Positions 1 through 8,789 of a stretch of 19,009 bases of DNA are shown here, piece after piece; position 1 is the stretch's first letter; the number at the start of each line of letters is the position of its first letter. The notes under the pieces were generated by a model, which saw nothing but the letters and a program-made list of their open reading frames with translations, was not told the DNA's origin and searched no databases. Where the stretch lies: positions 1 through 19,009 of the forward strand of contig UQEF01000058.1 in NCBI GenBank assembly GCA_900540045.1, in the 5' to 3' direction. The stretch is from an uncultured Eubacteriales bacterium. GTDB taxonomy: Bacteria > Bacillota > Clostridia > Christensenellales > Aristaeellaceae. The position numbers and the translations under genes are program-made.

Positions 1-14
1 CTTGATTTGTTTGC

Positions 15-55
15 AAAAAGGGCGTGCCGCAGAAATTGCTTTCTGCAACACGCCC
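15..55 (-). terminator. Intrinsic terminator of groES-groEL
   Basis: Read on the minus strand, a 16-bp stem (GGGCGTG..CACGCCC, two G-U pairs, GCAGAAA..TTTCTGC) closes on a GCAA tetraloop of the GNRA type and is followed at once by TTTTTG. It starts 24 bp beyond the groEL stop codon. The stem is unusually long and unbroken, so termination should be efficient. Confidence 0.93.
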
Positions 56-78
56 GGATTTGCTCTTTGCTTTTCGGC

Positions 79-1725
<1,647 letters not shown>

Positions 1726-1750
1726 CTATATTGCGTCGCTCAAAAATGGA

Positions 1751-2068
<318 letters not shown>

Positions 2069-2077
2069 TTAACCTTG

Positions 2078-2104
2078 TTAGCACTCATGTTAAACGAGTG
2101 CTAA
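2078..2104 (-). promoter_or_regulatory. CIRCE operator (HrcA repressor site)
   Basis: A perfect TTAGCACTC-N9-GAGTGCTAA inverted repeat, the textbook CIRCE element bound by HrcA. It starts a few bases after the predicted transcription start of groES-groEL and ends 42 bp before the groES start codon, so it can act both as operator and as a leader hairpin. hrcA itself is not in this window. Confidence 0.98.
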
Positions 2105-2115
2105 CAACAGTCCTT

Positions 2116-2144
2116 ACTATACGTTATTTCCTGCCAAGTGGCAA
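2116..2144 (-). promoter_or_regulatory. SigmaA-type promoter of groES-groEL
   Basis: On the minus strand, TTGCCA (2144-2139) and TATAGT (2121-2116) are separated by exactly 17 bp. Transcription would begin near 2109, immediately before the CIRCE element, which is the classical arrangement. Confidence 0.85.
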
Positions 2145-2177
2145 GCCGCTGCTTTCCTGCTTTTCGGCTGTTCAGAT

Positions 2178-2270
2178 GAAAAAACGGCTTCTATTATTGT
2201 ATTGTTATTTAATTTCTCGGATTATCTTTTTATATCTTTCTATTTCTTTTATTTTCTCTTGAATTCAATT
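2178..2270. other. AT-rich, T-biased intergenic tract
   Basis: About 90 bp of strongly AT-rich, pyrimidine-rich sequence (for example TCTTTTTATATCTTTC) stands out in a GC-rich window. It lies between the divergent groES and mutY promoters. It contains no credible coding start, because the in-frame upstream extension of mutY through it has no ribosome binding site. It could be a shared upstream activating (UP-like) tract or simply an untranscribed spacer. Confidence 0.6.
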
Positions 2271-2290
2271 CATGCGCAAGAATGGCCCTG

Positions 2291-2299
2291 TGGTACAAT
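2291..2299 (+). promoter_or_regulatory. Extended -10 promoter of mutY
   Basis: TGGTACAAT is an extended -10 (TGn-TACAAT). No good -35 lies at 17 bp, which fits an extended -10 promoter aided by the AT-rich tract upstream. Transcription would begin near 2306, giving a leader of about 20 nt that includes the ribosome binding site. Confidence 0.6.
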
Positions 2300-2327
2300 A
2301 GCAAGGCAAGCGAAAGGAGAGGATGGT

Positions 2328-3404
2328 ATGCCCGTCTGTGAGCCGCTGTTGGCCTGGTACGATGCCGTACGGCGCGATCTTCCGTGGCGCCGCACCCGCG
2401 ACCCCTACCGCATCTGGCTTTCGGAGATCATGCTGCAGCAGACCCGCACGGAGACAGTAAAATCCTATTACAATCGATTTTTGGCCCTCTTTCCCACCGT
2501 TGCAGACCTGGCACACGCCCCTCAGGAGCAGGTGCTCAAGGTCTGGGAGGGCCTGGGCTATTACAGCCGGGCGCGCAATCTGCAAAAGGCGGCGCAGGTC
2601 ATTATGAGCGTGCATGGCGGCGCTTTTCCCGCAAGCTACGAGGGGCTGCTGTCCCTTCCGGGCGTAGGTCCCTATACAGCGGGCGCGATCGGCAGCATCG
2701 CCTTCGGGCTGCGTATACCGGCGGTGGACGGCAACGTGTACCGCGTGGCCTCACGCTTTTACGGCATACGTGAGGATGTGGGCCGACCGGTTGTTCAGCG
2801 CCGCATCCGCGATCTGGTGGCGGCCGATATCCCCGCGGACCGTCCCGGCGATTACAATCAGGCTTTGATGGAGCTGGGCGCCACGCTGTGCCACCCGGGC
2901 GAACCCGACTGTGACGACTGCCCATGGCGCGGGCTTTGCGATGCGGCGCGCGAGGGCGACGCGGCACTTTTGCCCGTGCACGAAAAAAAGCGCCCTCCCA
3001 GGCGGGTGGACGTAGCCGTATGCCTGTTGACATGGAAGCGCCGCGTGCTGGTGACTCGGCGGGACGAACGCATGCTGGGCGGCCTGTACGTGTTCTGTCT
3101 GCTGGAGGACGAAACGCGCCCGGAGCGCGCCGAAGCCCTGTTGCGTGAAGCGGGCCTGCCCTGCCGGTTCACGGAGGATTTGGGGCGGGCGCGTCATGTC
3201 TTCACCCATCGGGTATGGGAGATGCAGCTATGGCATTTTTCTCTGGAGGACGAGCCCTCGCCGCAGGCGTTGGAAGCCTGCGGCGGCCGCATGGTTTCGG
3301 GGGAGGAGCTTCGCGCCCTGCCCCTGCCCACAGCCATGCGCGCGGCGGCGCAGGCGGCGCAGGCGCTGCTCCAGCGCCCGGCAAGTCCGGCCCGCAACGG
3401 CTGA
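2328..3404 (+). CDS. mutY: A/G-specific adenine DNA glycosylase MutY
   Basis: Base-excision repair enzyme that removes adenine mispaired with 8-oxoguanine. The 358-residue product has the usual length. The helix-hairpin-helix is at LPGVGPYTAG (110-119). The likely catalytic Glu34 is in SEIMLQQT and the catalytic Asp134 in VDGNVYRV. A C-X6-C-X2-C-X5-C iron-sulfur cluster motif is at Cys188, 195, 198 and 204. A C-terminal NUDIX-like domain follows, with FTHRVW near 292-297 corresponding to the 8-oxoG-sensing loop. The frame is open back to 2202, but the ATG at 2328 has AAAGGAGAGG 5-8 bp upstream and lies just after the promoter. It stands alone, convergent with the XRE gene, with no clear terminator between them. 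Confidence 0.96.
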   Translation: MPVCEPLLAWYDAVRRDLPWRRTRDPYRIWLSEIMLQQTRTETVKSYYNRFLALFPTVADLAHAPQEQVLKVWEGLGYYSRARNLQKAAQVIMSVHGGAFPASYEGLLSLPGVGPYTAGAIGSIAFGLRIPAVDGNVYRVASRFYGIREDVGRPVVQRRIRDLVAADIPADRPGDYNQALMELGATLCHPGEPDCDDCPWRGLCDAAREGDAALLPVHEKKRPPRRVDVAVCLLTWKRRVLVTRRDERMLGGLYVFCLLEDETRPERAEALLREAGLPCRFTEDLGRARHVFTHRVWEMQLWHFSLEDEPSPQALEACGGRMVSGEELRALPLPTAMRAAAQAAQALLQRPASPARNG

Positions 3405-3444
3405 CCCGCGATTCTCCCTGGCGCGTGGTTGTGGATACGCTGCT

Positions 3445-4401
3445 TCAGCGGCCGTGCCTGCCGGACAGCGCCGCGGCCAGCGCGGCATAGAGTACACCCG
3501 CCACGGGCCACACAATCCAGCTTCGCCGCCAGTCGCCGGTGATAAAGCTGTAGGCCAGATAGATGGACACCGTTCCAAGCCAGAAAGCAGCGCTTATGCT
3601 GCCATGGCCGTGCCGCCTGCGCTTGGCTTCCCGGCTGTAATCGCCTTCCTCCAACAGCTTTTGCAGGCTTTCCCAGCGGATGCCCACGCGAATCAAAAAC
3701 GTAGTTCCAAGCCCTGCCAGTGCCAGCGTCACGCACAGGGCGGCGATCACCGCCACGGCGCTTTCACTTAGCATGGCGGCAATGAGCAGCGGCAAGGCGG
3801 CCAGGATGCACAGGCTCACGCCTGCAACGTTCCACCGCCCGTAACGCTCCCGGCTGCTTTCCTGCTGTTCACGGGCCATCTGGATCACGCTGCGTGCGGC
3901 CTGAATCGGTTCCTTTTCCAGATACTCGTAGCGTTCGGAGGCGATCCCGCAGGACATGAACACCGCCACCGCACCCGCCGCCAGCAAAAGCAGCGCTGCG
4001 ATTCCCACCGCGCCTGCCACATTTTCAGAGAGCCGGCCCGCCTCGGCCAGAGCACTCAGCATAAGCAGCGGAATGGGCGCCAGCACACAGGCAAACACCG
4101 CCCAGGCAATGCGGTCCGCCATCGTTTCCTTTATGGAAAGGAAAGCTTCGGCTTCCTCCATGGTTACGGCTCGCGCAGCCTCATGCACGGACCTGTCCGG
4201 CTCGGGGGTATCCTTGAGCAGGCTGTCCGTGCTTACGCCAAACAGCTCCGACATTCGCACCACGCGGTCAAGGTCCGGCATGGCCTGCCCACTTTCCCAT
4301 TTTGACACCGCCTGACGGCTTACGTCCAGCCGCTGCGCCAGTTCCTCCTGCGACCATCCGGCCTGTTTGCGAAGCGCGGTTACTCTTTCCGAAAGGCCCA
4401 T
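3445..4401 (-). CDS. XRE-family transcriptional regulator with six membrane segments
   Basis: The product has an N-terminal helix-turn-helix of the Cro/C1 type (residues about 4-62, with WSQEELAQRLDVSRQAVSKWESG as the core), an acidic linker (66-95), then hydrophobic segments near 99-119, 128-150, 191-211, 213-238, 271-287 and 295-312. This architecture is common in Firmicutes and suggests a membrane-tethered DNA-binding regulator. The signal and targets cannot be read. The ATG at 4401 has GGGAGGA about 8 bp upstream. It follows mscL on the same strand after a 105-bp gap containing a possible promoter of its own. A cytoplasmic stretch between the second and third segments is rich in charged residues and may form helices. 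No partner gene is evident nearby. Confidence 0.85.
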   Translation of the reverse strand: MGLSERVTALRKQAGWSQEELAQRLDVSRQAVSKWESGQAMPDLDRVVRMSELFGVSTDSLLKDTPEPDRSVHEAARAVTMEEAEAFLSIKETMADRIAWAVFACVLAPIPLLMLSALAEAGRLSENVAGAVGIAALLLLAAGAVAVFMSCGIASERYEYLEKEPIQAARSVIQMAREQQESSRERYGRWNVAGVSLCILAALPLLIAAMLSESAVAVIAALCVTLALAGLGTTFLIRVGIRWESLQKLLEEGDYSREAKRRRHGHGSISAAFWLGTVSIYLAYSFITGDWRRSWIVWPVAGVLYAALAAALSGRHGR

Positions 4402-4455
4402 ATGCTGTTCCTCCCTGCTGGTTTCGCGGCGGCATTCGCTGCTGCCGTGGCATCA

Positions 4456-4485
4456 AGCATAGCGCCAGGGGCGGTTGCGGCGCAA
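4456..4485 (-). promoter_or_regulatory. Possible promoter of the XRE gene
   Basis: On the minus strand TTGCGC (4485-4480) and TATGCT (4461-4456) are 18 bp apart, about 55 bp before the start codon. Both boxes are imperfect. Read-through from mscL is the alternative, as no T-tract terminator separates the genes. Confidence 0.4.
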
Positions 4486-4506
4486 GCAACTCCGGCTTGC
4501 AATCTG

Positions 4507-4983
4507 TCAAGCGACGGTTGCACTCTCTCTCGCTTTCCCGCTTTCTTCAAGGCTGCTGCCGCACCAACGGCATTTAACAGCTTGCTCATGGATGGGCTCA
4601 CAGCAATAGGGACACAGGCGCTCTTCCTTCTTTGGCTGCTGACGTTTGGGCACCAGGCGGTTTATGGCCCTCACCGCCAGAAACACGCACAGCGCAATGA
4701 TGAGAAAGTTAACCCCCGCCTGCAAAAACGCTCCATAATTCAGCGTGCCCACGCCCGCCGCCTGCGCCGCCTCAATGGAGGGATAGCTTTGAAAATCCAG
4801 CGCCACAAACAGCCCGCTCAGGTCCACGCCTCCTGTCAGCAAGCCGATCAGCGGCATCAGGATATCATTGACGAGCGAACTGACAATGCTGGAAAACGCT
4901 CCGCCGATCATTACCCCGGTAGCCAGTTCCATAACGTTGCCCCTGACGCAGAAGCGCCGGAATTCTTCAAAAAATTTTTTCAT
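4507..4983 (-). CDS. mscL: Large-conductance mechanosensitive channel MscL with C-terminal zinc ribbon
   Basis: Pentameric inner-membrane channel that opens under membrane tension to release solutes during hypo-osmotic shock. The product has 158 residues. The N-terminal helix MKKFFEEFRRF and RGNVMELATGVMIGGAFSSIVSSLVNDILMP (split here by family convention into amphipathic helix and first membrane helix, about 14-48) are clear MscL signatures. The second membrane helix is about 88-108. After the basic KR/K-rich linker there is a CPYC...CRWC pair (Cys124, 127, 138, 141), a small zinc ribbon that many Clostridial MscL proteins carry and E. coli MscL lacks. The frame opens further upstream, but the ATG at 4983 has GGAGGG at good spacing and gives the conserved start. 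It is transcribed divergently from the malic enzyme. Confidence 0.95.
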   Translation of the reverse strand: MKKFFEEFRRFCVRGNVMELATGVMIGGAFSSIVSSLVNDILMPLIGLLTGGVDLSGLFVALDFQSYPSIEAAQAAGVGTLNYGAFLQAGVNFLIIALCVFLAVRAINRLVPKRQQPKKEERLCPYCCEPIHEQAVKCRWCGSSLEESGKARESATVA

Positions 4984-5042
4984 ATGGTTTTCCCTCCAAC
5001 GCAGCATGATTCTGTTTGTGTTCTTCATATGCAACCGACTAG

Positions 5043-5071
5043 ATCATACCCCGCCGAAGAAGCGAAGTCAA
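5043..5071 (-). promoter_or_regulatory. SigmaA-type promoter of mscL
   Basis: On the minus strand TTGACT (5071-5066) and TATGAT (5048-5043) have a 17-bp spacer. Transcription would begin near 5036, about 50 nt before the mscL start codon. Confidence 0.8.
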
Positions 5072-5085
5072 CAGAAACTCCCGCG

Positions 5086-5114
5086 TTGTCACGCGGCGCG
5101 AAACATGCTACAAT
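5086..5114 (+). promoter_or_regulatory. SigmaA-type promoter of the malic enzyme gene
   Basis: TTGTCA (5086-5091) and TACAAT (5109-5114) with a 17-bp spacer and a TGC extended -10. It gives a leader of about 30 nt carrying AAGGAG at 5136-5141. Its -35 box lies only 14 bp from the -35 box of the divergent mscL promoter. Confidence 0.85.
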
Positions 5115-5150
5115 AAGCCGAAAGATCACGAAAACAAGGAGCGGTCATCT

Positions 5151-6344
5151 ATGGATATCTGGGAGGAAGCGCTGGAAAAGCACTATGAATGGGCCGGCAA
5201 GCTGGAAATCGCGCCGCGTGCGCATGTGAAGGATCGAAAGGCCCTGTCGCTGGCCTATACGCCGGGGGTGGCGCAGCCCTGTCTGGCCATCCGCGATGAC
5301 CCGGAAAAGTCCTTCCAGCTCACCCGCCGCCACAACCTGGTGGCCGTGGTAACCGATGGTACCGCCGTTTTGGGATTGGGCGATATCGGCCCGGAGGCCG
5401 GTATGCCCGTGATGGAGGGCAAGTGCGTGCTGTTCAAGGAGTTTGCCGGGGTAGACGCCTTCCCTCTCTGCATCAAGAGCAAGGACGTGGACGAGATCGT
5501 GCGCACGGTCTATCTGCTTTCGGGCAGCTTCGGCGGCATCAATCTGGAGGATATCGGTGCGCCCCGCTGCTTTGAAATCGAACGCCGCCTCAAGGAGCTG
5601 TGCGACATTCCCGTGTTTCACGACGACCAGCACGGCACCGCCGTGGTCGTAGCCGCGGCACTGATCAACGCGCTGAAACTCGTGGGCAAGCGCATGGAGG
5701 ATGTAACCTGTGTAATCAATGGCGCGGGCTCTGCTGGAGTGGCCATTGCGCATCATCTCCTGCACTTCGGCGTGGGGGATCTGATTCTGCTGGGCCGCCA
5801 TGGCATCGTGGTGGAAGGCCGGGCCAAAATGAGTCCCGCCCAGGAGGAACTGAGTCACATCACCAACCGCCGCCACCTGCACGGCGGCCTCAACGAAGCG
5901 CTGGCAGGCGCGGACGTGTTCATCGGCGTAAGCGTGCCAAACATTGTCACCGCCGATATGATCCGCCTGATGGCACGCGACCCCATCGTATTCCCCATGG
6001 CGAATCCCGTGCCTGAAATCATGCCGGAGGAAGCCCTGCGCGGCGGCGCGGCGGTGGTGGGCACCGGCCGCAGCGACTACGATAACCAGATCAACAACGT
6101 GCTGGCGTTCCCCGGCATCTTCCGCGGGGCGCTGGATGTGCGCGCGCGCGACATCAACGACGAAATGAAGATGGCCGCTTCCCGTGCCATCGCCTCTCTG
6201 GTATCCGATGAGGAGCTCACGCCCCGCTACATTCTGCCCGAAGCGTTTGACCGGCGCGTCGGGCCTGCCGTGGCCCGCGCCGTAGCCGAAGCGGCCGTCC
6301 GCAGCGGCGTAGCCCGCCTGCCCCTGCCCGACGCGCAGGCATAA
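5151..6344 (+). CDS. NAD(P)-dependent malic enzyme (malate dehydrogenase, oxaloacetate-decarboxylating)
   Basis: Oxidative decarboxylation of malate to pyruvate in the cytoplasm. The 397-residue product is of the short bacterial type. Visible signatures: SLAYTPGVA with the general-acid Tyr36, [17 protein letters not shown] with Lys91 or Lys96, the metal ligands in [14 protein letters not shown] (Glu133, Asp134) and FHDDQHGTA (Asp158/159), and the Rossmann loop GAGSAGVA (191-198). At the end of the second Rossmann strand the sequence is LILLGRHG, with Gly215 where NAD-preferring homologs usually have Asp. That would fit NADP use, but this is inference. The ATG has AAGGAG 9 bp upstream and a good promoter. 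It is a single-gene unit closed by a strong terminator. Confidence 0.95.
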   Translation: MDIWEEALEKHYEWAGKLEIAPRAHVKDRKALSLAYTPGVAQPCLAIRDDPEKSFQLTRRHNLVAVVTDGTAVLGLGDIGPEAGMPVMEGKCVLFKEFAGVDAFPLCIKSKDVDEIVRTVYLLSGSFGGINLEDIGAPRCFEIERRLKELCDIPVFHDDQHGTAVVVAAALINALKLVGKRMEDVTCVINGAGSAGVAIAHHLLHFGVGDLILLGRHGIVVEGRAKMSPAQEELSHITNRRHLHGGLNEALAGADVFIGVSVPNIVTADMIRLMARDPIVFPMANPVPEIMPEEALRGGAAVVGTGRSDYDNQINNVLAFPGIFRGALDVRARDINDEMKMAASRAIASLVSDEELTPRYILPEAFDRRVGPAVARAVAEAAVRSGVARLPLPDAQA

Positions 6345-6355
6345 AGCGATCTGCA

Positions 6356-6402
6356 AAGCGCCGTGGGACTTTGCCATCCCACGGCGCTTGCGCTTCTTTT
6401 TT
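6356..6402 (+). terminator. Intrinsic terminator of the malic enzyme gene
   Basis: A 13-bp perfect stem (AAGCGCCGTGGGA / TCCCACGGCGCTT) with an 8-nt loop, followed by GCGCTTCTTTTTT. On the opposite strand the same hairpin is followed by a much weaker T stretch, so it may act only partly as a terminator for the convergent VanZ-RDD gene, which ends at 6406. Confidence 0.9.
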
Positions 6403-6405
6403 CAA

Positions 6406-7611
6406 TTACTGGATAGTGGTATCATTCGCATGCCGGGCGCCATGCCACCGGGCAAAATACCGGTGGCGAAGGGTGCTGACGTTGTGCGTCATGCTCAGCT
6501 TGCCATGCAACAGCTGGTTGTCGTGCGTGACCACATGCACGGCCAGCAGCAGCCAGAACAGGATATATATCATCAGAAGCCCTATGCAGGCCAGCACCAG
6601 CCACACGCCGATCTCCCCATCCTCTGTTCCCAGGGTGATGGCCAGCAGCAAAAATGCGGGAGTGGGCATCACCACCAGGTACAAAACCCCATAGCGCACC
6701 GCGCACTGCCACAGTCTGGGACGGCCGCCGCTTCGCAGGTCCGTCAGGCGCAGGTGCAAAAGCACCTTGCCCACCGTGCGTCCGCCACCCAGCCATGTGC
6801 CAAGCACAAAGTACCCCACAATTCCAACGGCATAGCAGCCAAACAGCCACGCCGCCATCGCCACGGGGTCTTCTCCGGACGGCATCACCGAGGGCAGCCG
6901 CCACATCAGCGCCGCGAGAGCCACCAGCATCACCGCAAAGTCCACCAGTGCCGCAAAGCAGCGGCGGGTCACGCTCACCTGTTCGCCCTTGCGGTAGGCC
7001 CGCGCGTCCATCTGCTCGCGCGAGGGCAGCAGCCGCATCGCCAGTGGGGCCAGCGCGTAGCCCAGCAGCCCGCCACACGTATTGGTGATCAGGTCGTCCA
7101 CATCCGCCAGACGATAGGGCCTCGGATAATACCCGTAAAGGCCCGTAAGCTGCGTCAGCTCAAAAAACAGGCTGAGCAAAAGGGAAAACAGCAGCGTCTT
7201 TTTCAGGCTGCATCCGAAATAATACCGCAGGTAGATTCCCAGCGGCGTAAACATGGCCACATTGGCCACGATCTGGAAGAAATCCCGGTTCCACACCAGG
7301 CGGTACCACGTGGCAGGCCGGCTCGGGTCCACGCCGGCGTTGTGCAGCAGGTCCGCCACCTCCCGGAAGGGAATCAGCTGCACGCGCGCGGAGGTCAGGC
7401 TACTGACCGTTTCCACATCCGGCAGAGGCAGGATCACCAGAAAATAGGCGCACATCAGGTACAGCACAAACGAATACACGATCGCCGTGCGCAGAAGCAG
7501 CACCGCCCCGTACCTGCGGTATTGAAACAGCATATAGGGCAGCGTGAGCACCAGCGCCACAAAGGGAAACAGCACCAACGCCGATTTGACCGGCTCGATG
7601 TACTGGCTCAC
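6406..7611 (-). CDS. VanZ-RDD two-domain membrane protein
   Basis: A membrane protein of 401 residues combining two families of unclear biochemistry. The N-terminal half (about 1-200) is VanZ-like: several hydrophobic helices with NVAMFTPLGIYLRYYFG and the signature FFELTQLTG...DVDDLITNTCGGLLGY. The C-terminal half (about 208-370) is an RDD domain with RRCFAALVDF and GGRTVGKVLLHLRLTD. VanZ is named from teicoplanin resistance in the vanA cluster, but no vancomycin resistance gene is present here, so a resistance role is not implied. The frame also has an upstream TTG at 7632. I prefer the GTG at 7611 because AAGGAG, overlapping the stop codon of the upstream SDR gene, lies 6 bp before it. It is co-transcribed with that gene. 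Confidence 0.88.
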   Translation of the reverse strand: MSQYIEPVKSALVLFPFVALVLTLPYMLFQYRRYGAVLLLRTAIVYSFVLYLMCAYFLVILPLPDVETVSSLTSARVQLIPFREVADLLHNAGVDPSRPATWYRLVWNRDFFQIVANVAMFTPLGIYLRYYFGCSLKKTLLFSLLLSLFFELTQLTGLYGYYPRPYRLADVDDLITNTCGGLLGYALAPLAMRLLPSREQMDARAYRKGEQVSVTRRCFAALVDFAVMLVALAALMWRLPSVMPSGEDPVAMAAWLFGCYAVGIVGYFVLGTWLGGGRTVGKVLLHLRLTDLRSGGRPRLWQCAVRYGVLYLVVMPTPAFLLLAITLGTEDGEIGVWLVLACIGLLMIYILFWLLLAVHVVTHDNQLLHGKLSMTHNVSTLRHRYFARWHGARHANDTTIQ

Positions 7612-7621
7612 GGAAAGCTCC

Positions 7622-8644
7622 TTACATTTCAAATTTGGGCAGCGCCGCCGTCAGGCGCTCATATCCCTCAATCACCTGATCGCACCAGGCGTCGAAGGCA
7701 GGGTCGGGCCGCTGGCATTCCGGGTGGCTGTAGATGTACACAACGGCCTCGCGCACCCCCTGATCAAAACGCTTTGCCGCCACAAATTCCGGCACGGCGC
7801 GCTTGATTTTGGCGTTGTCGAAGAGCACCGTGTTGCTCTTATCCCCCAGCAGAGAACCCACATAGCTCTGGCACAGCGCCCCCAGCGTTTCGCTGGCGAT
7901 ATGCACAAGGTGCGGCTCCACCCCCAGCGCCGCCGCGATGCTGCTGTACACCTGGTTCCAGGTCAGGCTTTCATCCCCGGTGATGTGGAATACCTCGCCC
8001 AGGGCGTGCACGTTGCCCATCAGGCCCACGAACGCCACGGCAAAGTCGTCGCTGTGGGTCAGCGTCCACAGCGTCAGGCCATCGCCCGGGACGATGACAG
8101 GCTTTCCCGCGCGCATGCGCTCCAGCACCTGAAAGCTGCCCGCCGGCCCATGCAGCGCCACGGGCACGCTGCGCTGGCAATAGGTGTGGCTGGGCCGGAT
8201 GATGGTGATGGGAAAACCCTGCTCACGGTAGGCGCGGATCAGCACATCCTCGCAGGCGGCCTTGAGGCGGCTGTACTCCCAGTAGGGGTTGCACAGCGGC
8301 GTCCCTTCCGTAATCCATGGCGAGGACAGCGGCTTTTGATAGGCCGACGCCGAACTGATGAAAAAGTACTGTCCCGTCCTGCCGGCAAACAGGCGGATGT
8401 CGCGCGCCACGTCGTCGGGCGTATAGGCGATGAAATCCGCCACCACATCGAAGGTCTGCCCCTCCAGCGCCTCCCGCGCCGCCGTCTCATCATGGATATC
8501 CGCATGGATGACATGCGCCCCCTCAGGCATGCGCGCGTCTGCGTTGCCGCGGTTAAGCAGCGTCAAATCCCATCCCCGGCGCACGCACAGCGCTGAAATG
8601 GCCGAGCTGATGGTGCCCGTGCCGCCGATAAACAATGCTTTCAT
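7622..8644 (-). CDS. NAD(P)-dependent SDR-family oxidoreductase / epimerase-dehydratase
   Basis: An extended short-chain dehydrogenase/reductase of 340 residues. It has an N-terminal Rossmann fold with FIGGTGTIS (6-13), FISSASAY (95-102) containing the catalytic Ser region, and the active-site pair in YSRLK (Tyr124, Lys128). The substrate-binding half is about 165-320. The glycine loop GGTGTIS is the variant seen in atypical extended SDRs close to NmrA/CSP41-like proteins, so sugar-nucleotide epimerase activity should not be assumed. The substrate is unknown. The ATG at 8644 has AAAGGGGC at good spacing and gives the canonical beta-strand start. The frame runs open for 21 more codons upstream with no support, through the promoter. 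It is the first gene of a two-gene operon with the VanZ-RDD protein. Confidence 0.88.
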   Translation of the reverse strand: MKALFIGGTGTISSAISALCVRRGWDLTLLNRGNADARMPEGAHVIHADIHDETAAREALEGQTFDVVADFIAYTPDDVARDIRLFAGRTGQYFFISSASAYQKPLSSPWITEGTPLCNPYWEYSRLKAACEDVLIRAYREQGFPITIIRPSHTYCQRSVPVALHGPAGSFQVLERMRAGKPVIVPGDGLTLWTLTHSDDFAVAFVGLMGNVHALGEVFHITGDESLTWNQVYSSIAAALGVEPHLVHIASETLGALCQSYVGSLLGDKSNTVLFDNAKIKRAVPEFVAAKRFDQGVREAVVYIYSHPECQRPDPAFDAWCDQVIEGYERLTAALPKFEM

Positions 8645-8678
8645 GAGAAAAAGCCCCTTTCGCGCTTGTTTCGCCCAC

Positions 8679-8707
8679 ATGGTATCACACAGCGCGCGGG
8701 TTTGCAA
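8679..8707 (-). promoter_or_regulatory. Promoter of the SDR / VanZ-RDD operon
   Basis: On the minus strand TTGCAA (8707-8702) and TACCAT (8684-8679), spacer 17 bp. The leader is about 28 nt. It is back to back with the promoter at 8716-8744. Confidence 0.65.
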
Positions 8708-8715
8708 GGCGGCGC

Positions 8716-8744
8716 TTGCATTTCCATGCGGTACAGGCTATAAT
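8716..8744 (+). promoter_or_regulatory. SigmaA-type promoter of the PHP-domain gene
   Basis: TTGCAT (8716-8721) and a perfect TATAAT (8739-8744) with a 17-bp spacer. The predicted transcription start is near 8751. This rules out the longer upstream reading frame and makes the in-frame ATG at 8751 an unlikely start, since it would be leaderless. Confidence 0.85.
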
Positions 8745-8789
8745 TCTTACATGCGCTTTTTGAAGAGAGGAAAGGGGGTGCGTGCTGAA

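Noticed and set aside
2202..2327. N-terminal extension of MutY (42 residues, hydrophobic start resembling a signal peptide)
   Set aside because: It is translated from the AT-rich intergenic tract and across the promoter. It has no ribosome binding site, whereas ATG 2328 has a strong one.
4402..4506. Terminator between mscL and the XRE gene
   Set aside because: Only a weak GCAAGC/GCTTGC stem without any T-tract is present.
5145..6377. 410-codon minus-strand frame opposite the malic enzyme
   Set aside because: Shadow of a well-supported gene. It would also span the malic enzyme terminator.
6406..7611. Glycopeptide-resistance gene because of the VanZ domain
   Set aside because: No vanHAX or van regulatory genes are present, and VanZ-family proteins are widespread in Firmicutes without resistance clusters.
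7814..7822. Spo0A-box-like GTTGTCGAA (8 of 9)
   Set aside because: Lies inside the SDR coding sequence far from any promoter. Taken as background, and a reason to treat other 8/9 matches with care.
8430..8789. Upstream extension of the PHP-domain frame
   Set aside because: It overlaps the divergent SDR gene and the promoter at 8716-8744, and homology begins only at the HCHTTVSDG region.
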